A stretch of DNA of 14,757 nucleotides from an uncultured Gemmatimonadota bacterium (GCA_946478895.1 CAMLDY010000058.1:1-14757), one strand, 5' to 3'; counted from the stretch's first letter, positions 1-7,226 are shown. Translations and numbers: made by a program. Notes: generated by a model from the letters alone, not told the origin.

Positions 1-585
1 GTGCATCCTGATGACGTTCCGGTACGGCTCGGAGAAAAGCGCGCCGCCCCTGTTCTCGCGCACCATCGAAGCCAGCGACCTTTCCCCCTTGAACGACAGT
101 GGCCGGCGGAGAAATGCGGCGCGGTGGGCCATGAACGCCGAAGGCAGAAAGACCCAGTACCGGCGCGCGATCTCGACGTACGTCGAAATGTTTGCGTTCG
201 TCGCCCGGCCATGTCCCGTCTCGATCGGAAAAAACGAGATCATGATCTGGGAATGGACGTAGTGAAAGAACACGAAATGCAGAGTGAAGAAGCCGAGCAG
301 AAACGCCGCGCCGGCGAAGATCAGCGCCCACAGGACCCAGATCGCCCGCGGATCGGTGCCACGCGCGCCGCGCTCGCGCCATGCGCCCACCCCGAGCTCG
401 ATCGCGGGCCTCGCAATCATCCATACTATCGTAGAGTACCCGACGACGAGACTCGACAGCCAGAGACTCCAGACGAGATCGCCCGTCGACCAGCCGGCCC
501 ACCACGCCACGGCAAGGCCGATCCCGAATGCCAGGGCATCGGGCCAGGTTGAAAGCCAGTCTCTGGTTGATATCTGCTCGGGCAT
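1..585 (-). CDS. Multi-spanning membrane protein, DUF6498-like (partial, C-terminus off the window)
   Basis: The minus strand is open from an ATG at 585 to the window edge, giving 195 codons with no stop. The protein begins MPEQISTRDWLSTWPDALAF and is rich in Trp, Phe and small residues. I see hydrophobic spans at about residues 14-30, 35-58 and 84-110, the last running into an aromatic and His-rich patch (FFTLHFVFFHYVHSQ) followed by SFFPI. A further hydrophobic piece around YWVFLPSAFMAHRAAF comes near 155. The aromatic/His patch after a membrane span reminds me of DUF6498 membrane proteins; that assignment is from memory and tentative, and no biochemical function can be given. The gene is divergent from cutC with about 115 bp between the starts. 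The long plus-strand frame over the same bases is Arg/Pro-rich and is a shadow. Confidence 0.75.
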   Translation of the reverse strand, partial: MPEQISTRDWLSTWPDALAFGIGLAVAWWAGWSTGDLVWSLWLSSLVVGYSTIVWMIARPAIELGVGAWRERGARGTDPRAIWVLWALIFAGAAFLLGFFTLHFVFFHYVHSQIMISFFPIETGHGRATNANISTYVEIARRYWVFLPSAFMAHRAAFLRRPLSFKGERSLASMVRENRGGALFSEPYRNVIRMH

Positions 586-700
586 GGTAGCCTGCACGGA
601 TAAATACGTGACGCAGTCGGTTCAAAATCGACGGTTCCAACGTTGCCCCGGTAACGCCCCGCAGCGATCATTGCCATTCCCCGAACAGCCACCGACTCCA

Positions 701-1360
701 ATGTCCCTCGTTGAAGCAGCGGTCGACACAATCGACGCGATTGGCATCGCCGAGCGCGCCGGCGTCGAGCGGATCGAGCTATGCGCGGCACTCAGCGAAG
801 GCGGCGTTACACCAAGTTGGGGATTCATTGCCGCTGCCACCGCGCGACCGTTGCCGGTAGTCCCGATCATCCGACCGCGCGGCGGAAACTTCGTCTACTC
901 ACGCCACGAGCTCGACATCATGCGGCGTGACATCGCGGTCGCCCTGTCGCTTGGCGCGCGCGGGATTGCAGCCGGCGCGCTCCGCGAGAACGGCGAGATC
1001 GATGGCGCGGCCGTCAGGGACCTCGTTGCAGCCGCGGACAATGTGCCTGTCACTTTCCACCGGGCCTTCGATTCCGCCCCCGATCTGTCGGACGCGCTCG
1101 ATCAGCTGATCGAGCTCGGCGTCGCGCGGGTTCTGACTTCAGGCGGGGCTGCCACCGCGCTCGAGGGCGTCGAAACGCTCGGCAGACTCGTCGAACAGGC
1201 GCGGGGGAGGATCTCGGTGATGGCCGGCGGCAAGATCAGGGAGAATAACGTCGCGGAGGTGATTGCTCGGGCGGGCGTCACGGAGGTCCACGCCCGAGCC
1301 CTCGACGAGCCCCGGATGCGCGCCCTCGCCAGCCGTGCCAGGGGCCCGCTAACGGGCTGA
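701..1360 (+). CDS. cutC: CutC family protein (copper homeostasis protein CutC)
   Basis: 219-residue cytosolic TIM-barrel protein of the CutC family, slightly shorter than the roughly 240-250 residues usual for the family. Diagnostic stretches are visible: AGVERIELCAALSEGGVTPS near residues 20-39, IIRPRGGNFVYS at about 56-67, FHRAFDS in the middle, VLTSGGA, and a C-terminal VTEVHARAL in the position of the family's EFH/EVH-SAR motif. The ATG at 701 was chosen because it puts the first beta strand (LVEAAVDTIDAI) at the N-terminus as in other members; the frame is open upstream but non-coding in character. No strong Shine-Dalgarno site is visible. The family was named from an E. coli copper-tolerance locus, but part of that phenotype was later traced to the sRNA MicL encoded at the 3' end of E. 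coli cutC, so a direct role in copper handling is not secure. Family assignment is firm. Confidence 0.95.
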   Translation: MSLVEAAVDTIDAIGIAERAGVERIELCAALSEGGVTPSWGFIAAATARPLPVVPIIRPRGGNFVYSRHELDIMRRDIAVALSLGARGIAAGALRENGEIDGAAVRDLVAAADNVPVTFHRAFDSAPDLSDALDQLIELGVARVLTSGGAATALEGVETLGRLVEQARGRISVMAGGKIRENNVAEVIARAGVTEVHARALDEPRMRALASRARGPLTG

Positions 1361-1476
1361 AAAAAATATTTCGCGGGATGTCGATTTCGCCTGTCCCCGG
1401 TCGACGTGTTTGTAGAACCGCCCAATCGAGACCCAAGTGGCGGCGGCCAAAAACGGACCGAAACAGGAGAACGACA

Positions 1477-1929
1477 ATGCGAGCCATCAACGAGAGAAGT
1501 CACAGAAAAACGGGAATTGCCCTCTGGACCGTCCAGGTCCTGCTGGCGCTGGTCTTCCTGTTCGCCGGCGGCAGCAAGCTGGTAATGCCGTACGAGATGC
1601 TCAAAGGGCCCTTCAGTTTCCCCGAGCTCTTCATCCGCTTCATCGGAGTCTGCGAGTTCCTCGGCGGCGTCGGCCTGATCCTGCCAACCGCGCTTCGAAT
1701 CAAGGCGTACCTGACTCCGCTCGCCGCGGCCGGACTGGTGATCATCATGATCGGCGCGACGGTGACGACGTTGCTTGCCGGGATGGGCGCAGGCGCGATC
1801 GTGCCCGCGTTGGTTGGCAGTCTCGCGGCGACAGTTGCCTACGGTCGGTGGCGCGTGGTTCCTGGGCGTGCCGTGGCCCGCACCATCCCGATCGACGGCT
1901 ACGAATCACACACCGCGCGCGCGGCCTGA
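1477..1929 (+). CDS. DoxX-like family membrane protein
   Basis: 150-residue integral membrane protein with four hydrophobic segments, at about residues 13-33, 50-68, 72-96 and 101-121, the usual layout for DoxX/DoxX-like proteins. The first segment continues into LALVFLFAGGSKL, the family's typical F-x-x-x-G-x-x-K-L ending, and the second contains FIGVCEFLGGVGLILP, also characteristic. The ATG at 1477 is preceded by AGGAG at 1465-1469, seven bases upstream; this decides the start against the longer open frame. The gene ends 5 bp before the end of the convergent gene at 1935. Members are often linked to small-molecule or redox roles at the membrane, but nothing here identifies a substrate. Confidence 0.9.
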   Translation: MRAINERSHRKTGIALWTVQVLLALVFLFAGGSKLVMPYEMLKGPFSFPELFIRFIGVCEFLGGVGLILPTALRIKAYLTPLAAAGLVIIMIGATVTTLLAGMGAGAIVPALVGSLAATVAYGRWRVVPGRAVARTIPIDGYESHTARAA

Positions 1930-1934
1930 TCGAG

Positions 1935-2873
1935 TCAGGTCGTGACCGACACCCAGTAGATCATCACGATGAAGGCGACGAACGAGACGACGCTGTAGAT
2001 CACCCCGACTCCCAATTCCTTGATGATCGTGCGACCCAGCGAGCCGCCGTACACCCGGCGGAACGCGAGGGTCGCGTAGGTTGGGACGGCGACGACCACG
2101 CAAAAGCTGACGATCGCTGCCAGGATCGGAACCATCGTGAACTTCGCCAGCTCGGCCACCGCCAGCGCGAAAAACACGAACGCGAAAAGATGGATGGCGA
2201 AGTACAGGTGCTCGGGATATTTGCGATGGCGGTAGAACAACGCGACGATCGCCGCGAAGACGGGAAGCAGCACGAACAGCAGTCGCGGCATGTTTTCCAG
2301 AATTCCGCGGCGGAATCCGGCCGGATCGGCCACAGCCTTCCGCAGAAACGGCTGCATGATCGCCGGCGCTCTTTTGATATCCGACAACGCCTGCTGCTTC
2401 TCGGCGGCAGTCAGATCCTGACTGGTGAGAGATTCGCTGGCCGCATTGGCAACGCGTTGCGGCGCGGAGCTCCGACTGCCGGTGGGAGTCGCGTCGACGC
2501 GCAGTCCACTCGCCAGCTGGGCGGAGCCCAGACGGAGCTGCGGCGCGGCGGCGGCAAGCAGGAAGTACACAAGGCTGGCGGTCAGGTAAACCCGCAGCGG
2601 CGAGATGTAGCGCACCCGCCGCCCCTCGAGAAACTCGGCCGTCAATAACCCCGGCCGGCGAACCAGCGCGACGAAAGTGTTCGCCAGCCGGCCGTCCCAA
2701 CCGGAGAACTCCGAGATCGCATCGACGGCGAGCTCCCTCGTGCTCGGATACGGTGGAATGTCTCGTTGGCCGCACTCGGCGCAGAACGGCCCAGTGAGCG
2801 CGGCGCCGCAGTTGAGGCACGCCTGGCGGGCCGCGACGGGATGCGTATCGCCCAATCGATGCGCGGTGGTCAC
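1935..2873 (-). CDS. Zinc-ribbon membrane protein, DUF3667-like
   Basis: 312-residue protein from the preferred GTG at 2873. Near the N-terminus is a four-cysteine zinc ribbon, CLNCG then FCAECGQ (Cys19, 22, 31, 34). A soluble linker with SEFSGWDGRLANTFVALVRRPG follows, then REFLEGRR-like EFLEGRRVRYISPLRVYL leading into the first membrane span. About five hydrophobic segments are visible, the last two at the C-terminus. The zinc ribbon followed by the GRRxxYxxPxRxYL motif is the hallmark of DUF3667 proteins; their function is unknown. An in-frame GTG at 2939 would add 22 residues (with an extra CxxC), but GC at third codon positions there is only about 45% by hand count, so I reject it. The gene is divergent from the glycosylase gene and convergent with the DoxX gene. 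Confidence 0.85.
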   Translation of the reverse strand: MTTAHRLGDTHPVAARQACLNCGAALTGPFCAECGQRDIPPYPSTRELAVDAISEFSGWDGRLANTFVALVRRPGLLTAEFLEGRRVRYISPLRVYLTASLVYFLLAAAAPQLRLGSAQLASGLRVDATPTGSRSSAPQRVANAASESLTSQDLTAAEKQQALSDIKRAPAIMQPFLRKAVADPAGFRRGILENMPRLLFVLLPVFAAIVALFYRHRKYPEHLYFAIHLFAFVFFALAVAELAKFTMVPILAAIVSFCVVVAVPTYATLAFRRVYGGSLGRTIIKELGVGVIYSVVSFVAFIVMIYWVSVTT

Positions 2874-3005
2874 AGCGATAGATTGGCAGCTATCGCAACG
2901 ACCAGCAAGACAATTCTCCTGCGCGAAGCGATATCGCACAGAAACACCGGCTCGATTCGGAGTGTATCAGCAAACGTGAAATCCCTTGCAGCACCGACGA
3001 CGACA

Positions 3006-3620
3006 ATGCAGGCGCAGCTCGAGATGCATCGCGATGCGCTGGCGCGGTGCAGACGCTGCCGGCTCGGGCGCGGCATCAGACCCATCACGTCGCCGGCGGT
3101 GAATCCACGGGTCATGCTGGTCGGTCAGGCGCCCGGAAAAGTGGAGGCGGGCGGCGGCGTCGCGTTCGCCGGACGTGCGGGCAAGACGTTGTTCGGCTGG
3201 CTGGAGCGGATCGGCATCGACGAGCCGACTGCGCGGCGGACGATCTACATCGCCGCAATGACGCGTTGCTTTCCCGGCCCGCACCCGAGCGGTCGCGGCG
3301 ATCGCGTTCCGAGCCGCACCGAGCAGGAGCGCTGCGGCGACTGGCTCGACGCCGAGCTGCGGATCATTCGACCGGCGCTCCTGATTCCAGTCGGCAGGCT
3401 CGCGATCGAGCGCTTTCTGCCGGCGCTGCCGCTAGTCGAATTGATCGGAACGAAGCGTACGGTGGAGCACGCTGGTGGCAGCTCGGTCGTTGTGCCCCTC
3501 CCGCACCCCTCGGGCGCGAGCAGCTGGATCTATCAAAGCACCAACCGTCTGCTGGTGGACAAAGCGGTCGATTTGATAGCGGATGAGCTTGGCCGCCTCG
3601 ACTTTCCAGAGCTAAACTAG
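3006..3620 (+). CDS. Uracil-DNA glycosylase superfamily protein, Fe-S type (family 4/5-like)
   Basis: 204-residue protein related to the thermostable Fe-S uracil-DNA glycosylases, which excise uracil from DNA at the start of base-excision repair. Four cysteines, C15 and C18 (CRRC), C88 (TRCFPG) and C110, are arranged as expected for the 4Fe-4S ligands. Motif 1 reads VGQAPGKVEAGGGVAFAGRAG (residues 39-59), with APG and GRAG as in family 4 but without an obvious acidic or Asn catalytic residue of the classical form. The C-terminal motif is LPHPSGASSW, matching the His-containing motif of the superfamily. I chose the ATG at 3006; GTG at 2976 is in frame but adds only a low-complexity stretch. 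This subgroup is usually annotated simply as uracil-DNA glycosylase family protein, so substrate range is uncertain. Only 27 bp separate it from the next gene, so they may be co-transcribed. Confidence 0.9.
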   Translation: MQAQLEMHRDALARCRRCRLGRGIRPITSPAVNPRVMLVGQAPGKVEAGGGVAFAGRAGKTLFGWLERIGIDEPTARRTIYIAAMTRCFPGPHPSGRGDRVPSRTEQERCGDWLDAELRIIRPALLIPVGRLAIERFLPALPLVELIGTKRTVEHAGGSSVVVPLPHPSGASSWIYQSTNRLLVDKAVDLIADELGRLDFPELN

Positions 3621-3647
3621 ATCGTCTTTATACCAGCGAGGACGAGC

Positions 3648-4016
3648 GTGACAACGTCCCAAACGGCTCGCATCGCCAACATCGGCGTCGCAGAGCGACG
3701 GAAGCGACTCGTCTTCGGAATCACCGCACTCGGCGTCGGCATCGCCATCGCCGTCCTCCTCATCTACATTCGCGCACCAATCGTCTGGCGACTTCCACTT
3801 TTTGTTCTGTTTTTCGCCGCGGCGCTCGGCGTCTTTCAGTCACGCGACAAGACGTGAGTGCGACTTGCATCGCGCGGTCAGCGCGACATGGACGGGGGTG
3901 CCGAACAGATCTCCGACGCGGAGGAGCTGCGAATCGTGCAGCGACAGGCGCGCGCGGTTTACGTGAAGTCGATCATCACCGCAGCGATACTCACCGCCGC
4001 GGCACTCGCGCTCTAG
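3648..4016 (+). CDS. Small membrane protein with in-frame TGA: candidate selenoprotein (or gene split by a nonsense codon)
   Basis: The gene starts at GTG 3648, six bases after GAGG (3638-3641). Codons 1-69 encode a charged N-terminus (VAERRKRLVFG) and two hydrophobic segments at about residues 23-41 and 47-62, ending FQSRDKT. Codon 70 is TGA (3855-3857). Beyond it the same frame continues for 52 codons, V71 to L122, to TAG at 4014-4016. The extension contains a mixed polar stretch (GGAEQISDAEELRIV) and a C-terminal hydrophobic segment starting YVKSIITAAIL. By hand count, GC at codon positions 1/2/3 in the extension is about 75/48/77%, the pattern of a translated frame. A GGUC-loop hairpin follows the TGA. 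My unverified recollection is that related small membrane proteins have Cys after KT at this position. Read as selenocysteine the product is 122 residues; otherwise it is a 69-residue protein or a recently broken gene. Function unknown. Confidence 0.55.
3858..3890 (+). promoter_or_regulatory. SECIS-like stem-loop just downstream of an in-frame TGA
   Basis: TCGCGC (3870-3875) pairs perfectly with GCGCGA (3881-3886), leaving a five-base loop GGTCA (3876-3880). The stem starts 12 nt after the TGA and the loop 18 nt after it. In the E. coli fdhF element the apical loop is GGUC and the upper stem begins about 11 nt after the UGA. Bacterial SECIS models require a loop beginning with G at roughly this distance. 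Two weak pairs could extend the stem after a 2-nt bulge (A3869-T3889, C3868-G3890). The bulged U important for E. coli SelB is not seen. Resemblance is direct observation; function is inference. Confidence 0.45.
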
Positions 4017-4039
4017 CAGCAGCCTGCGCCGTCATCGCG

Positions 4040-4984
4040 TTGGCGATGATCCCCGCCGCACCGGCCGCGACGCAAACCGTATCGCGCCTCAACGCAATCG
4101 CGCGCGCGCAGGCCGACAGTGGTTTTTCGGGCGTCGTTCTCGTCGCTCGGGATACGGTAGTAATGGTTGAGCGAGCGTACTCCTCGCGGCCTGGCAATCC
4201 GATCACCACCCAGAGCCAGTTCAACATCGGCTCGATCACCAAGAGTTTCACCGCCGCGGCGATCTTGAGACTGCGCTCGCAGCACAAGCTGTCTTTCAGC
4301 GATCCGATCACGCGGTTCTTCCCGTACGCGCCGGCGCCGATGCGCGGCATCACCGTTTTCCACCTGCTGACCCACACCTCGGGAATTCGGGGCCATTCGG
4401 CTGGCAGCGGGATCGTCCGGCGCGATGGCGCCGTCAACGCCATTCTCGCACAGCCGCTCGACTATCCGCCGGGAACCCAGTACCGCTACATGGACGACGA
4501 CTACCAGCTGCTGGCGGCGATCATCGAGGTCGCCTCTGGCCTGACGTGGGAGGACTATCTCACCCGCGAGCTGCTCCAGCCGGCGCGGATGTGGTCGACC
4601 AGTTTCCAGGGCGGCGACTGGGGACACAAGGGCGCAAACGGAATGCGCAGCACCGCGCGCGACATGTATCGCTGGCTGTTGGCGATCCATCACGGACGGC
4701 TGTTCGGACGCGCCGAGAGTCGAGAGCTGGAGGCGCCACTCATGCACGTGCGGAGTCAGCCGCCGTTCGAGATTCACTATGGTTATGGAACGCGCATCTA
4801 CATCCGCAATGGACGGGTCGCGGAAGTCATGCACTCGGGCAGCGGCGATGCGAACAACACCAGTATCGCCCGGCTCCGCCCTGACGGGACGATCGTGATC
4901 GTCCTGTCAAACGCGGGAAATCGCCGCGGCAGTGGCACCACGTGGGCGTCGTACGTGGCGCAAAAGCTGGTGCCGTTGAGATGA
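4040..4984 (+). CDS. Exported serine hydrolase, class C beta-lactamase / penicillin-binding fold
   Basis: Beta-lactamase-fold hydrolase (PF00144 type) likely acting outside the cytoplasm. Numbered from TTG 4040, the nucleophile motif SITK is at residues 65-68 (Ser65, Lys68) within NIGSITKSFTAAAI. LLTHTSGI follows at 109-116. The usual YxN is replaced by Y150-M-D152 in YRYMDDDYQLLAAIIE, and the third motif is HSG at 265-267. Substrates of this family range from beta-lactams to peptides and esters, so no substrate is assigned. The start is unresolved. A signal-peptide-like stretch (LAAACAVIALAMIPAAPAA) begins upstream of both nearby start codons (TTG 4040, ATG 4046), and the only earlier start in this frame is GTG 3854. 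That start would run 62 codons through the TGA-containing gene in a frame with only about 48% GC3. The last bases overlap the next gene in ATGA. Confidence 0.88.
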   Translation: MAMIPAAPAATQTVSRLNAIARAQADSGFSGVVLVARDTVVMVERAYSSRPGNPITTQSQFNIGSITKSFTAAAILRLRSQHKLSFSDPITRFFPYAPAPMRGITVFHLLTHTSGIRGHSAGSGIVRRDGAVNAILAQPLDYPPGTQYRYMDDDYQLLAAIIEVASGLTWEDYLTRELLQPARMWSTSFQGGDWGHKGANGMRSTARDMYRWLLAIHHGRLFGRAESRELEAPLMHVRSQPPFEIHYGYGTRIYIRNGRVAEVMHSGSGDANNTSIARLRPDGTIVIVLSNAGNRRGSGTTWASYVAQKLVPLR

Positions 4985-5487
4985 CAACCGGTCAACGGCT
5001 CGAGCCGCGCTTCGCGAATCGGCGCGCTCTGAAGCTGGTAGGCGTCAGCGTTCACTACGACGCGCAGGATGGGGATGCGTTCGCGAAGCAATGGCAGTCG
5101 TTCATTCCTCTGATCGGCACCATCCCCTCGCGGGTTGGCGCGGAGACCTACGGCGTCGTGCTCGGCTCGTTCGGCGGCGACGCGGGCTTCGAGTACATCG
5201 CGGGCGTCGAAGTCTCGGACTTCGACAAGGTCCCAGCGAAGCTCCGGCGGCTCGAAGTTCCTGCGCAACGGTATGCGGTGTTCGTGCACGAGGGCCACGT
5301 GTCCGGAATTCGGGAGACGATGTACACCGTCAAGAAGGAGTGGCTTCCAAAGATGATGGTGGCGGGCCGCACCGATACAAGTAAGGAGGGCGGCAATCAG
5401 CCCGACTTCTTCGAGCGGTACGGCAGGGATTTCGATCCGAAGACGGCCAGCGGGAAGATCGAGCTCTGGGTACCCCTGAAGCGTTAG
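4981..5487 (+). CDS. GyrI-like / AraC effector-binding domain protein
   Basis: 168-residue stand-alone small-molecule-binding domain of the GyrI-like (SOUL-related, AraC_E_bind) family. The pattern is clear: a Trp/Phe helix (AFAKQWQSFIPLI), then ETYGVVLGSF, FEYIAGVEVSDFDKVP, the core strand RLEVPAQRYAVFVHEGHVSGI, KKEWLP, DFFERYGRDFD and the terminal IELWVPLKR. There is no DNA-binding domain, so it is not a full regulator; single-domain members bind or hydrolyse small ligands or, as in SbmC/GyrI, affect gyrase. The first 15 residues are basic and non-conserved. The ATG at 4981 overlaps the TGA of the hydrolase gene (ATGA), which indicates translational coupling and decides the start. Ligand unknown. 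Confidence 0.9.
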   Translation: MTTGQRLEPRFANRRALKLVGVSVHYDAQDGDAFAKQWQSFIPLIGTIPSRVGAETYGVVLGSFGGDAGFEYIAGVEVSDFDKVPAKLRRLEVPAQRYAVFVHEGHVSGIRETMYTVKKEWLPKMMVAGRTDTSKEGGNQPDFFERYGRDFDPKTASGKIELWVPLKR

Positions 5488-5551
5488 CACCAGGCTAAAG
5501 CCAGTCTGCTGGTACCTACCCTCGTCGTGGGGGTAAATTGGCAGGACCCAC

Positions 5552-6049
5552 ATGCCGGCAACCCCGTTTCACTTCGGCCCCGGCCTCCTCGTAAAGGCCG
5601 CTGCTCCCCGTCAGTTCTCGATGGCGGCGTACTCGCTCGCGCAGGTGGTGATCGATCTCGAATCGGGCTACCACCTGCTGCACAACGACTATCCCGTTCA
5701 CCGCCAGGCTCACACCTTCTATCTGGGCGGCCTGATCGGACTGGTTTGCGGCCTGGTGGTGTCGCGCGTGGGCACGTGGCTGGCGCGCCCACGGGATGTC
5801 GTACCCGAGGCGCTGGTCGCGGAGTATCGATTGCCGATCGCGGCGTGGAGCGGAATCTTCGGCGGGCTCATGCACGCGCTGCTGGACGGGATCATGCATG
5901 CCGACATGCGGCCATTCCGCCCGTTCACCGACGCCAATCCACTTTATGGCCTGGTGAGTCTCCGCACCCTGTACCTGTTTTGCATCATCACCGGTCTCGT
6001 CGGCGCCGCGCTGCTGCTCGCCTGGGAGCGCCGGGCGCGACGGTCGTGA
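5552..6049 (+). CDS. Small membrane protein, YdjM/DUF4184-like
   Basis: 165-residue membrane protein beginning MPATPFHFGPGLLVKAAAPR, a recognisable opening of small membrane proteins related to YdjM-type putative metal-dependent hydrolases and DUF4184. SQVVIDLE in relatives corresponds here to LAQVVIDLESGYHLLHNDYPVHRQAHTFY. Potential metal-binding residues are D37 and the His-rich stretch H43-H54, then GLMHALLDGIMHADMRPFRPF with several His and Asp. Hydrophobic spans lie at about residues 58-75, 94-112 and 138-160. The ATG at 5552 follows CAGGAC, giving a weak AGGA ribosome site. It is 64 bp after the GyrI-like gene and 7 bp before the next, so the three may form one transcription unit. Activity has not been established for this type, and the family call is from motif memory. 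Confidence 0.7.
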   Translation: MPATPFHFGPGLLVKAAAPRQFSMAAYSLAQVVIDLESGYHLLHNDYPVHRQAHTFYLGGLIGLVCGLVVSRVGTWLARPRDVVPEALVAEYRLPIAAWSGIFGGLMHALLDGIMHADMRPFRPFTDANPLYGLVSLRTLYLFCIITGLVGAALLLAWERRARRS

Positions 6050-6056
6050 TCGAGGT

Positions 6057-7226
6057 GTGAAAGACAGCAGCCGGGAGCCGGTGAGTCTGCTGCACGACTT
6101 CGTTGCCCAACAGCACGCGAACGTGTTCACGCGCGCATTCTCGTTCGAGACTTCCCTGCTGCCTGCCGCTGCCGACAGCAACGCCGAGCTCGCGGATCGG
6201 GTAATGATCATGGAGGGCATCGGCTTCATCTTTCAGCTCTGCGAGCGCGAGCCGAAAGTGACATCGAAGGCCGGCGACCTCGAGAAGTGGGTGCAGAATC
6301 AGGTGGCGAGGAAAGGATCGAAGCACATTCAGAACACCCGCGAGCTGCTTTCGGGGTACATGGGTCTCTCGATCGTGAATCACTTCGGGCATAGAGTGAC
6401 GGTCACGCCGCACGACCCGGATTCCTTCGTCAGCGTGATCGTCTACCGTGTCCCTCCGAAGTCGCGGCAGTTCCGCGCACCGCGGTTCAAGCGCAGTCGT
6501 AACGGCGGCTTCGTCCACATCCTTCGCGACGCCGAGTACTTCGAGATCTGCGAACACTTTGCAACGCCGGCGGAGCTGTCCGACTATTTCGAGTTCCGCC
6601 GTGATCTGTTGCTGGATTGGGATCCCGCGTCGGCCGCGGTCAGCGAGTCGGCTCTCATCGGACAGTACCTGCTGGAGGATTATTCATCTGCACCGAGCCC
6701 GCGCTTCGAGAGCGCCGCGCAGGCCCACGTCGGCGCGCGGGCGTGTGAGTTCTCATTCGTGCTCGACAGTCTCGCCGCCAAGATCGCGCACCAGCAAGGC
6801 GAATGGGCGGACGGTGACTACTACGAGATTCTGTCCGAGCTGGCGTGGCTGGGCCGGCACGACTTGCGCGCGCTCAAGTACCAGCTGCGCTGCGCGCTGG
6901 ACTCGGTGCGGTCGAATCGGTTCGACTTGCCCTACCGGATCGCTTCGGCGCGCACTGGCTGCGGCTTCATCATCGTGCCGGTGACCCGCGAGTTCCAGGA
7001 CCGCGCGCTCGACGCGCTGCGCAGCCTGACCCAGGCGTCCAAGCACGAGCTCGACATGGAGCGCCAGGTGGGAATCGCGATGTGGCAGGATTCCGAGTTC
7101 GTGGACGTCGATTGGGTTTTTATCGAGGGCGAGAACGCGCCAGATCCTGCGCTGGATGAGAGGTTGGCGCGGAGCTACCCGTTCCGGACATCCAGCGAGC
7201 AGAGGCTGGCGCCGGTGTTCACTTAG
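6057..7226 (+). CDS. Protein of unknown function, 389 residues, cytosolic
   Basis: Long, well-behaved reading frame from GTG 6057 to TAG 7224-7226, with balanced composition and no signal peptide or membrane span. I do not recognise a named family. The N-terminal half reads LLHDFVAQQHANVFTRAFSF, then E31, then ELADRVMIMEGIGFIFQLCERE (residues 44-65). A strand ending FQL-x-E-R after upstream acidic residues is how some PD-(D/E)XK nuclease-like domains look (FQLK in those), but here the Lys position is Cys62, so this is only a hint. A basic patch (KSRQFRAPRFKRSRNGGF) lies near 137-154, and the C-terminal third contains a predicted strand GCGFIIVPVTREF and WVFIEGE. GAGG (6052-6055) lies only one base before the GTG, too close to be a normal ribosome site; no in-frame ATG comes before residue 50. 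Confidence 0.75.
   Translation: MKDSSREPVSLLHDFVAQQHANVFTRAFSFETSLLPAAADSNAELADRVMIMEGIGFIFQLCEREPKVTSKAGDLEKWVQNQVARKGSKHIQNTRELLSGYMGLSIVNHFGHRVTVTPHDPDSFVSVIVYRVPPKSRQFRAPRFKRSRNGGFVHILRDAEYFEICEHFATPAELSDYFEFRRDLLLDWDPASAAVSESALIGQYLLEDYSSAPSPRFESAAQAHVGARACEFSFVLDSLAAKIAHQQGEWADGDYYEILSELAWLGRHDLRALKYQLRCALDSVRSNRFDLPYRIASARTGCGFIIVPVTREFQDRALDALRSLTQASKHELDMERQVGIAMWQDSEFVDVDWVFIEGENAPDPALDERLARSYPFRTSSEQRLAPVFT

Noticed and set aside
1..552. Long plus-strand open frame, 183 codons
   Set aside because: It is rich in Arg, Pro and His and lies antisense to a convincing hydrophobic membrane protein whose frame is open across the same bases.
1437..2648. 403-codon plus-strand open frame
   Set aside because: It crosses the DoxX gene in another frame and then lies antisense to the zinc-ribbon membrane protein; the composition is that of a GC-rich shadow (Arg, His, Asp).
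5512..5535. TACCC/GGGTA hairpin between the GyrI-like and YdjM-like genes as a terminator
   Set aside because: The stem is only 5 bp with a 9-base loop and no T run; too weak to call.
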